A DNA stretch of 45,611 bases from positions 1 through 45,611 of the forward strand of contig JAPPFM010000008.1 of the NCBI GenBank assembly GCA_028821605.1, given 5' to 3'. How positions within the stretch are numbered: position 1 is the stretch's first letter; each line of letters opens with the position of its first letter. The position numbers and the translations under genes are program-made. Positions 40,335-45,611 of this stretch are shown here, piece by piece. Below the pieces are notes generated by a model. The model searched no databases. It saw only the letters and a program-made list of their open reading frames with translations, and was not told the DNA's origin. Source of the stretch: Candidatus Poribacteria bacterium (GTDB taxonomy: Bacteria; Poribacteria; WGA-4E; WGA-3G).

Positions 40335-41000
40335 ATGAAAATCCAATTGCGAGACTACCCGCTAACAAGTACCATCATTAAGTTGAAAACCGGTCGGGTC
40401 CAGCTCACACTTATAGAGGAACCCGATTGGTTTCTCGAACAGCTCAGTCGAGAGGACAAGGAAGGAAAACTCTATCTCCCCTACTGGACCTACCTCTGGG
40501 AATCTTCGATTGGTCTTGCACACCATATAGAGAAAATGGGTGCGCGGCTAAAAGGTTCACATATCTTGGAGATTGGATGTGGGTTTGGATTGACAGGAAT
40601 TGTCGCCTGTCAGATGGGTGCGCGAGTGATTTTCACGGACGCAGAAAGAGAGGCACTCCGCTTCGCACAACATAACGCGGATCAGAACGGTGTTCACCAG
40701 CACGCCGATTTCGTCCAGATGGATTGGAACACCCCCTGCTTCAATCGCAAATTTCCGTATATTCTCGCCGCTGATGTTATCTATGAAGAGCATCACTGGA
40801 CACCCATAGTGACTTTACTTCAAGGGTATCTTGCACCCAACGGTGTCGCCCTCTTCTCCGAACCGAGCCGAACTAACGCGACTGGGTTTTTCAAACAACT
40901 CTCCGGTAATGGCTTTGTCCATCAAAAATCTATCTGTCCTGTCACATTGGACAGACAAACCTCGCAAGTTTGTATTTACACTGTGCGTCGCGATGCATAG
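40335..41000 (+). CDS. SAM-dependent methyltransferase, lysine methyltransferase-16-like
   Basis: 221 residues. The AdoMet site is HILEIGCGFGLTGIVACQMG (motif I), with acidic IFTDAEREALRFAQHN, FVQMDWN, and LAADVIYEEHHWTPIVTLLQ after it. This order, and WTYLWESSIGLAHHIEK before motif I, fit the METTL/Methyltransf_16 group, which methylates lysines of proteins, though small-molecule enzymes share the fold. There is no clear Shine-Dalgarno before ATG 40335. The target is unknown; the neighbours do not suggest one. Confidence 0.82.
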   Translation: MKIQLRDYPLTSTIIKLKTGRVQLTLIEEPDWFLEQLSREDKEGKLYLPYWTYLWESSIGLAHHIEKMGARLKGSHILEIGCGFGLTGIVACQMGARVIFTDAEREALRFAQHNADQNGVHQHADFVQMDWNTPCFNRKFPYILAADVIYEEHHWTPIVTLLQGYLAPNGVALFSEPSRTNATGFFKQLSGNGFVHQKSICPVTLDRQTSQVCIYTVRRDA

Positions 41001-41007
41001 CGTTCAT

Positions 41008-41092
41008 TGCTAAAAAAATAGGAAAAACGCCTATTTTCTGCTAAAAAAATAGGCAAAAATTTACGTCCCGCGGGCACCTCGTGGGATTTTTG
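41008..41092 (+). terminator. Tandem terminator region after the methyltransferase gene
   Basis: First hairpin AAAATAGG/CCTATTTT (41015-41022, 41030-41037) with a direct repeat TGCTAAAAAAATAGG at 41008-41022 and 41039-41053. Then a stronger terminator, TCCCGC (41066-41071) with GTGGGA (41081-41086, one G-U) followed by five Ts (41087-41091). It isolates the nitrate cluster from upstream transcription. Confidence 0.7.
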
Positions 41093-41140
41093 TTTTGCAG
41101 AAGTCTTGCGCGCCCTAGAGAAATCAATGCGCAATGTTTT

Positions 41141-41155
41141 TGGCAAGGTTTTTGC
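41141..41155 (+). promoter_or_regulatory. Candidate sigma-54 promoter (P9) of the ANTAR regulator gene
   Basis: TGGCAAGGTTTTTGC has the GG and GC elements at correct spacing, with A for the usual C/T at position 6. The expected start near 41167 is 68 bp before ATG 41235. I find no class I or II site at the standard offsets, so a different activator may be used. Sigma-54 control of nitrogen genes is common. Confidence 0.6.
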
Positions 41156-41234
41156 TAATGCTGTGTATGTAAGGTTAACATTCCTTGTTGTTTTCAGCAC
41201 ATTTGCGTGGAATTAACTTAGGAAAGGGTAGAGG

Positions 41235-41864
41235 ATGGAAACGGTCACCTCAACACCGGAGTCTCCACCCGTTACTGGGAAGGGGCGAGTCTTAATCATT
41301 GATAACAATCCGGAGCGGGCGAATTCGTTAATCGATATTCTGAAAGCAAGTCGTTACAAAGTCGCCGTGCCTGTACGTCTACAGGAGGGCGTGGCTGAGC
41401 AAGTTGCACTGATAAAGCCAGATATCATACTGATTGGGGTCGATTTTCCGGGGCGCGCGGTACTCAGTTGGGTCGCGTCTCTCCACGAAAGTTATCCATG
41501 CCCGACAGTTATGTTCTCACGAGATGAGCGATCAGAAACGATTCAAGCAGCGACGCGCGCAGGCGTGTCGGCGTATGCTGTTGGCAAACTCACTGGTGCC
41601 CGAGTTAAAACCATTATTGAAGCGGCTGTCGCTCGATTTTATGAATTCCGGGCATTGCAAGAGGAACTTGAAAAGACGAAAACAAACCTTGCTGAACGCA
41701 AAATTATTGAACGCGCAAAGGAACTGGTCGCGCAACAACGCGGCTGTAACGAAGCGCAGGCATATCAGATTTTGCGGAAGATGGCGATGAATCGCAGAAA
41801 ACGTCTCGCCGAAGTTTCGCAAGATATACTGTCAGTTGCAGAAGTATTGACGAATAAATTATAG
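41235..41864 (+). CDS. ANTAR-domain RNA-binding antiterminator, NasT-like
   Basis: 209 residues. Residues 17-130 are receiver-like (GRVLIIDNNPERANSLIDIL); the phosphoacceptor position in PDIILIGVDFPGR is Gly68 and the acidic pair is DNN, so it is a pseudo-receiver, as in AmiR-type regulators. A coiled-coil segment (ALQEELEKTKTNLAERKIIE) leads to an ANTAR domain at about 145-205 (RAKELVAQQRGCNEAQAYQI, KMAMNRRKRLAEVSQDIL). ANTAR proteins bind paired hexaloop hairpins and prevent termination in nitrate, amide or ethanolamine operons. Such hairpins and a terminator lie just downstream, before the nitrite reductase gene. NasT usually works with a nitrate sensor NasS; no nasS is in the window. AGGAAAGGG upstream serves as ribosome binding site. 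Confidence 0.9.
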   Translation: METVTSTPESPPVTGKGRVLIIDNNPERANSLIDILKASRYKVAVPVRLQEGVAEQVALIKPDIILIGVDFPGRAVLSWVASLHESYPCPTVMFSRDERSETIQAATRAGVSAYAVGKLTGARVKTIIEAAVARFYEFRALQEELEKTKTNLAERKIIERAKELVAQQRGCNEAQAYQILRKMAMNRRKRLAEVSQDILSVAEVLTNKL

Positions 41865-41888
41865 CAGGGATATCCATTCTCACTGAAA

Positions 41889-42018
41889 GTGCACGTGTTC
41901 AAGGGTGAACAGCGTGTGCACATTAGAATTACTTATTTTGCTCAGTAGTGCCGAAGGATTCTACGTCACTGGGCAAATGATATAGATAATAACAACACCC
42001 AACCAATGGTGGTTTGGG
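41889..42018 (+). promoter_or_regulatory. ANTAR-type RNA leader: two hexaloop hairpins
   Basis: Hairpin 1: TGTTC/GAACA (41896-41900, 41907-41911) closes hexaloop AAGGGT, on an outer GTGCAC/GTGCAC stem (41889-41894, 41916-41921). Hairpin 2: CCCAACC with GGTTTGGG (41998-42004, 42011-42018, one bulged T) closes hexaloop AATGGT. Both loops have A at position 1 and G at position 4, the known ANTAR requirement. A third hairpin GCTCAGT/ACTGGGC (41940-41974) lies between them. Confidence 0.72.
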
Positions 42019-42028
42019 ACTGGACACA

Positions 42029-42076
42029 GGTGTCTATCTGGCTGAGTTTTATACTCGCTGATAGATGCCTTTTTTT
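42029..42076 (+). terminator. Leader terminator before nitrite reductase (attenuator)
   Basis: GGTGTCTATC (42029-42038) pairs with GATAGATGCC (42060-42069), ten pairs with two G-U, capped by GAGT/ACTC, and is followed by seven Ts (42070-42076). It sits 11 bp after the second ANTAR hairpin and 108 bp before the nitrite reductase start, so it can control read-through. Confidence 0.85.
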
Positions 42077-42080
42077 GTGA

Positions 42081-42156
42081 GTTATCAGTCAAAGACCATG
42101 GGTGATAGGAACCCAAAAAGCGACAGGATATTAACCGAAAACTGATGACTGATGAC
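42081..42156. repeat. MITE-like element with TCAG-heptad ends
   Basis: GTTATCAGTCA (42081-42091) and TGACTGATGAC (42146-42156) are inverted ends matching at 10 of 11 positions. The 76-bp length is almost that of the element at 32651-32727. It separates the attenuator from the ribosome binding site. Confidence 0.5.
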
Positions 42157-42183
42157 CAACAGCCATGCCAAGGAGGTTCAAAG

Positions 42184-43761
42184 GTGAACGAACTAAAAAA
42201 GAAAACTATTCTGCCAAACAGAAAGGTGCGTTCAGCACCAACAGCGACTGCGAAAAAAGGGAAGTCCAAGATAAATGCTGCAGAACACCTCAAGCAGCAG
42301 AAAAACGGACTTGAGGTAATCAATGACATTCCGAACTACATTCGGGATGGATGGGAATCGATTCCACCGGACGAACGCGACCGACTCAAGTGGGTAGGTG
42401 TCTTTTACCGAAAGCAGACACCCGGAGCGTTTATGATGCGGCTCCGTATGTCCAGTGGTTTTAGTAACGCCGAGCAGTTCCGCACCATTGCCGAAATCAG
42501 TGAAGCACACGGACCGGGATTCGTAGATCTCACGACGCGTCAACAGATTCAACTCCGAGGTTTCGCAATCGAGAACGTTCAGCACATCTGGAATCGACTT
42601 GAAGAGGTCGGTTTAGGTTCACTCCAAACAGGTTTTGACAACATTCGTGGTGTGATTGGATGTCCCGTTGCGGGATTAACACCGAATGAACTCTTTGATG
42701 CTTCATACGTTGGCAGTGAGTTCACAAGGCTCATTGTCGGCAACAAGGAATTTACCGATATTCCGCGCAAGTTTAATGTCGGTATCACAGGCTGTTTGGA
42801 TAACTGCACGCACACCTCCTCGCAAGACATTGCCCTTACGCCAGCAGTAAAGGAGATTGAAGGTCAAGAGACAAACGGCTTTAACGTTGCTGTTGGTGGA
42901 AAGATGGGATCTGGTGGTTACACACTCGCGCAACCGCTTGATGTGTTTGTTCCCCCTGAAGAAGCCGCAGTTTTATGTGCAGACATTACGCTAATTTTTC
43001 GAGATCACGGACCTCGGACAGCTCGCAATAAATCTCGTCTCGCTTTTCTGATTGCGGATTGGGGTGTAGAAAAATTTCGAGAAGAATTAGAAAGGCGGCG
43101 GCACAGAAAACAACCGCTCCTGACTGCGGGTAAAGATATGCGTGGTAAGCACAAGACCGACCACACCGGTATCTTCTCACAGAAAGAACCACACCTCAAC
43201 TATGTCGGACTTGTTGTACCTGTTGGACGCATCACGACGACGCAACTTTTTGAGGTCGCCCGACTTGCAGATGAATACGGGAACGGCGACATTCGCCTCA
43301 CCCAAGGGCAGAATCTGATTATCACTAATGTGCCGGACACAAAGATCGGCGACTTAACCGCCGAACCGCTCCTACAGCAACTCCGCTATGACCCCTCGGA
43401 GATCATGCGCGGGATGGTGAGTTGCACGGGGATCGACTACTGCCACTTCTCGCTTATTGAAACGAAAGAACGGGCGATGGAAGCGATTCGGCATTTGGAA
43501 GCAAAACTCGGCAATACTAAACCGCTGACGATCCATTGGTCTGGGTGTCCTAATGGATGCAGCAATCACGCTGCTGCGGACATTGGACTCCTCGGCAAGA
43601 AGATTAAGATTGATGGGGTTGTTACGGATGCGGTAGACGTGTTTCTCAAGGGCGATGCCAGTGCGAACCCTAAAGTCGCGCCCAAGTTATTGGAAAATGT
43701 ACCCTGCGACGATTTACCGCAGGTACTTGAAGGATTCGTTCCTTACCTTTCACGGAGGTAG
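42184..43761 (+). CDS. nirA: Ferredoxin-dependent nitrite reductase (siroheme, 4Fe-4S)
   Basis: 525 residues from GTG 42184; AGGAGGT (42171-42177) is 6 bp upstream, better than ATG 42145. It reduces nitrite to ammonium using six electrons, probably from ferredoxin. Two half-domains of the nitrite/sulfite reductase fold are seen: FMMRLRMSSGFSNAEQFRTI with TRQQIQLRGFAIENV, then NIRGVIGCPVAGLTPNELFD; later VPVGRITTTQLFEVARLADE. The siroheme/4Fe-4S cysteines are in SCTGIDYCHF near 413 and SGCPNGCSNHAAADIG near 454. A sulfite reductase could look similar; the nitrate transporter and reductase next door favour nitrite. The N terminus has about 45 extra basic residues. Expression is probably gated by the ANTAR leader. 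Confidence 0.9.
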   Translation: MNELKKKTILPNRKVRSAPTATAKKGKSKINAAEHLKQQKNGLEVINDIPNYIRDGWESIPPDERDRLKWVGVFYRKQTPGAFMMRLRMSSGFSNAEQFRTIAEISEAHGPGFVDLTTRQQIQLRGFAIENVQHIWNRLEEVGLGSLQTGFDNIRGVIGCPVAGLTPNELFDASYVGSEFTRLIVGNKEFTDIPRKFNVGITGCLDNCTHTSSQDIALTPAVKEIEGQETNGFNVAVGGKMGSGGYTLAQPLDVFVPPEEAAVLCADITLIFRDHGPRTARNKSRLAFLIADWGVEKFREELERRRHRKQPLLTAGKDMRGKHKTDHTGIFSQKEPHLNYVGLVVPVGRITTTQLFEVARLADEYGNGDIRLTQGQNLIITNVPDTKIGDLTAEPLLQQLRYDPSEIMRGMVSCTGIDYCHFSLIETKERAMEAIRHLEAKLGNTKPLTIHWSGCPNGCSNHAAADIGLLGKKIKIDGVVTDAVDVFLKGDASANPKVAPKLLENVPCDDLPQVLEGFVPYLSRR

Positions 43762-43774
43762 TGTGGAGCAATGG

Positions 43775-43875
43775 GAGCGTGGAGGCACTTGGTTGGAAGA
43801 GTGGAAGGAGGGAAGGATGGGGACCTAATCTTCCAGTCTTCCTTTCTTGTCTTCCAATCTCTCTTCCTTCCCATC
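43775..43875. repeat. Purine-rich/pyrimidine-rich inverted element
   Basis: The left half repeats TGGAAGN-like units (TTGGAAGAGTGGAAGGAGGG, then AAGGATGGGG); the right half is the inverted kind (TCTTCCAGTCTTCC, GTCTTCCAATCTCTCTTCC). The pattern is like the TCAG elements but with a different heptad. No gene or terminator is seen in this stretch. Confidence 0.5.
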
Positions 43876-43908
43876 AAAATTTAATAATTAAAAAATTTGG
43901 AGACATTC

Positions 43909-45261
43909 ATGGATATTAAAAATAAAGCAACACAGATAAATCTCTTTAGCTTAAAAACGATCCAAATGCGAACTTTTCATACCACATGGTTTGCGTTCTT
44001 TTTAGCCTTTTTTGGGTGGTTCGGCATTGCCCCGCTTATGGCGATTGTCCGCGAAGACCTGATGTTAACGAAAGCGCAGATTGGTAATACGATTATCGCT
44101 TCCGTAGCGATTACGGTGCTGGTTCGTGTCTTAATCGGACCCCTCTGCGACAAGGTCGGTTCCCGAAAAGCGTATACATGGCTTCTGATTCTCGGTTCAC
44201 TGCCTGTCATGGGTATCGGACTCGCCCAAAACTATGAAACATTTCTCCTTTTTCGATTGGCAATCGGTGCTATTGGTGCTTCGTTTGTCATCACGCAGTA
44301 TCATACATCGGTGATGTTTGCACCCAATTGTGTCGGCACAGCGAATGCGACAACGGCAGGGTGGGGCAATCTCGGCGGCGGTGTTACGCAGATGGTGATG
44401 CCTCTCATCTTTACCGCTGTTCTCAGTTTCGGTGTGAACGAATTCCTTGGATGGCGGCTGGCGATGATTGTTCCCGGCGTTGCGCTGTTTATCACTGGGT
44501 TCGCGTATTACTTCCTTACCCAAGATGCACCGGATGGGAACTATAAAGAACTCCGTGAACGGGGTGAACTTGAATCTTCAGAAGGTAAAGGCAAAGAATC
44601 TTTCATGCTGGCGATTAAAGATTACCGCGTCTGGGCACTTTTCGTCATTTATGCCGCCTGTTTCGGGGTGGAGTTGACTATTAACAATGTCGCTGCACTC
44701 TACTATCACGACCAATTCCAGTTGGATGTCAAGACCGCAGGTCTCATCGCTGGATTGTTCGGTTTGATGAACATCTTTGCGCGAACCGTCGGCGGTGCTT
44801 TCTCTGATTTCTTTGCCAAAAAGATGGGACTTCGTGGACGCGTTATGTTCCTCTTTGTTGTCCTGTTAGGCGAAGGTGTCATGCTGATGCTATTCTCACA
44901 GATGGCTGTTCTCGTGCTTGCTGTTGGAACGATGATCGTCTTCAGCCTTTTTGTACAGATGTCCGAAGGCGCGACGTTTGGAATCGTTCCGTTTATCAAT
45001 AGGAAGGCGTTAGGAGCCGTTGCTGGTATTGTTGGTGCGGGTGGAAACGCTGGCGCGGTTGCGGCGGGTTTCCTGTTCCGTTCCGAGAGTATCACGATGC
45101 AGCAAGGTTTACTGTATCTCGGCGTAATGGTCGCAGTTGCCTCCGTTGCCACGGCGTTGGTGAGATTCTCACCTGCAGTCCAAGATGCAGAGAAAAAGGC
45201 GTTTGACGCGGCACTCGCAGAGAGACAGCGTCTAAAAGCCGATGTAATACAAAGCGCGTAG
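43909..45261 (+). CDS. Nitrate/nitrite transporter, NNP family (NarK/NasA-like)
   Basis: 450 residues from ATG 43909, GGAG 43899-43902 upstream; TTG 43897 is less likely. It is a major facilitator superfamily protein with about 12 membrane helices. The N-terminal half starts FHTTWFAFFLAFFGWFGIAP and VLIGPLCDKVGSRKAYTWLL (the MFS cytoplasmic loop). NNP signatures: GASFVITQYHTSVMFAPN and ANATTAGWGNLGGGVTQMVM in helix 5, and NAGAVAAGFLF in helix 11. It brings nitrate into the cell for the reductases encoded on both sides. There is no separate promoter that I can defend, so it is likely in one operon with the nitrite reductase gene. It ends with a charged helix (AEKKAFDAALAERQRLKADV). Confidence 0.92.
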   Translation: MDIKNKATQINLFSLKTIQMRTFHTTWFAFFLAFFGWFGIAPLMAIVREDLMLTKAQIGNTIIASVAITVLVRVLIGPLCDKVGSRKAYTWLLILGSLPVMGIGLAQNYETFLLFRLAIGAIGASFVITQYHTSVMFAPNCVGTANATTAGWGNLGGGVTQMVMPLIFTAVLSFGVNEFLGWRLAMIVPGVALFITGFAYYFLTQDAPDGNYKELRERGELESSEGKGKESFMLAIKDYRVWALFVIYAACFGVELTINNVAALYYHDQFQLDVKTAGLIAGLFGLMNIFARTVGGAFSDFFAKKMGLRGRVMFLFVVLLGEGVMLMLFSQMAVLVLAVGTMIVFSLFVQMSEGATFGIVPFINRKALGAVAGIVGAGGNAGAVAAGFLFRSESITMQQGLLYLGVMVAVASVATALVRFSPAVQDAEKKAFDAALAERQRLKADVIQSA

Positions 45262-45300
45262 TCCGTAACGAAGCGGAGGCGTTTTTGCAATGTAATACAA

Positions 45301-45333
45301 GGAATGGATTTAGTCCATTCCCAGACTAAATCC
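45301..45333. repeat. Overlapping alternative hairpins before nitrate reductase
   Basis: GGAATGGA/TCCATTCC (45301-45308, 45314-45321) with a 5-nt loop, and GGATTTAGTC/GACTAAATCC (45306-45315, 45324-45333) with an 8-nt loop. The two share bases 45306-45308 and 45314-45315 and cannot form together. It could be a switch, or a repeat with a palindromic core. Confidence 0.5.
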
Positions 45334-45383
45334 GGTGTTTCTTCAGTTATAGGAACAGGCGCGCTGAAGACCTAACTCACCTC

Positions 45384-45449
45384 ACCGAACCGCAAGGAAA
45401 ATTAAAAAATGCACAATCTACCTGACCGAACCGCAAGGAAAATTAAAAA
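45384..45449 (+). repeat. Two perfect 25-bp repeats at the nitrate reductase start
   Basis: Copies at 45384-45408 and 45425-45449 are identical, starting ACCGAACCGCAAGGAAAA and ending in TTAAAAA. The first supplies AAGGA for ATG 45409; the second lies inside the reading frame and encodes the Thr-Ala-Arg-Lys-Ile-Lys-Lys part of the N terminus. Similar copies occur at 27804 and 27908. Confidence 0.75.
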
Positions 45450-45611
45450 GACAGGAAAAGCGGTATGTCCTTACTGCGGGGTCGGTTGCGTTATTCGCGC
45501 AACCGTCAACGATAACAAAATTACAAAAATTTCAGCGGACGACGAGGTCGCCCCAAATTACGGTATGCTCTGTCCAAAAGGCGCACATCTCAAACAAGTT
45601 TTTCAAAACCA
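45409..45611 (+). CDS. Assimilatory nitrate reductase, N-terminal part (molybdopterin oxidoreductase), cut by the window end
   Basis: 67 codons are visible from ATG 45409; the gene runs off the window. After about 18 residues comes VCPYCGVGCVIRATV, the Cys-x2-Cys-x3-Cys of the N-terminal 4Fe-4S site in NasA/NarB and formate dehydrogenase-type molybdoenzymes, and later GMLCPKGAHL supplies the fourth Cys. A formate dehydrogenase begins alike, but the preceding nitrite reductase and nitrate transporter make assimilatory nitrate reductase the better call. The first 14 residues are partly encoded by a 25-bp repeat. The enzyme would reduce nitrate to nitrite in the cytoplasm with ferredoxin or a flavoprotein as electron donor. 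Confidence 0.8.
   Translation, partial: MHNLPDRTARKIKKTGKAVCPYCGVGCVIRATVNDNKITKISADDEVAPNYGMLCPKGAHLKQVFQN

Noticed and set aside
1-45611. CRISPR array, prophage, integrase or complete insertion sequence
   Set aside because: No regular repeat-spacer array, phage gene, integrase or transposase gene was seen on either strand.

Overview
Organism. The window looks like chromosomal DNA of a Candidatus Poribacteria-type bacterium. This is an inference from three exported proteins that end in the same module around NYPNPFNPETWIPYQL, many WD40 and dockerin-like exported proteins, TonB-anchored DUF4159 proteins, a DUF6785-type membrane protein, paired Ldh_2 dehydrogenases, and intergenic palindromes with GTAG heads. 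No rRNA is present to prove it.

Layout. 1-250: tRNA-Gly, tRNA-Cys, tRNA-Val. 250-5,000: an LVIVD-repeat lipoprotein, a convergent sigma-54 activator (EBP), and a 1.6-kb gene-poor stretch full of promoters and RNA-like hairpins. 5.4-16.1 kb: exported proteins (two beta-barrels, a VWA protein, a WD40-LRR-C39-like giant, lipoproteins, a WD40 propeller). 16.2-21.4 kb: thrS, an LpoB-like lipoprotein, a COG3014-like lipoprotein, a NifS-type cysteine desulfurase. 21.7-26.6 kb: three tandem DUF4159 genes with a TonB-like SxxxH membrane anchor; the first is broken. 26.7-31.6 kb: two Ldh_2 dehydrogenases and a WD40-zincin-dockerin protein. 31.8-41.0 kb: SDR, GT2, a dockerin/cytochrome-like/copper-monooxygenase-like protein, homocysteine methyltransferase-MTHFR, a frameshifted DUF6785-type gene, an AIR-synthase-like protein, a methyltransferase. 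41.2-45.6 kb: nitrate assimilation (ANTAR regulator, nitrite reductase, nitrate transporter, start of nitrate reductase).

Main result. The intergenic regions carry a coherent sigma-54 system. Seven promoters match TGGCA(C/T)-N5-TTGC; six are on the plus strand and one, on the minus strand, reads into the EBP gene itself. Four of them (including the EBP's own) share one exact architecture: three 12-bp sites (CAARRCYTNTGC) spaced 21 bp apart, the last ending 42 bp before the -24 element. Three others share a second architecture with a GTGC ending 52 bp before the -24 element. Targets are mostly envelope or exported proteins, plus one promoter with no gene behind it but a compact, apparently pseudoknotted RNA. 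An eighth site, with weaker context, precedes the ANTAR regulator gene.

Other results. The nitrite reductase leader holds two hexaloop hairpins of ANTAR type followed by a strong intrinsic terminator, which fits antitermination by the upstream regulator. Several small repeat families occur: GTAG-headed palindromes (one inside a coding sequence in frame), heptad-ended inverted repeats, and a 25-bp repeat that supplies a ribosome binding site and has also entered a reading frame. Two genes carry single-base disruptions in short homopolymers, which could be real decay or assembly error.
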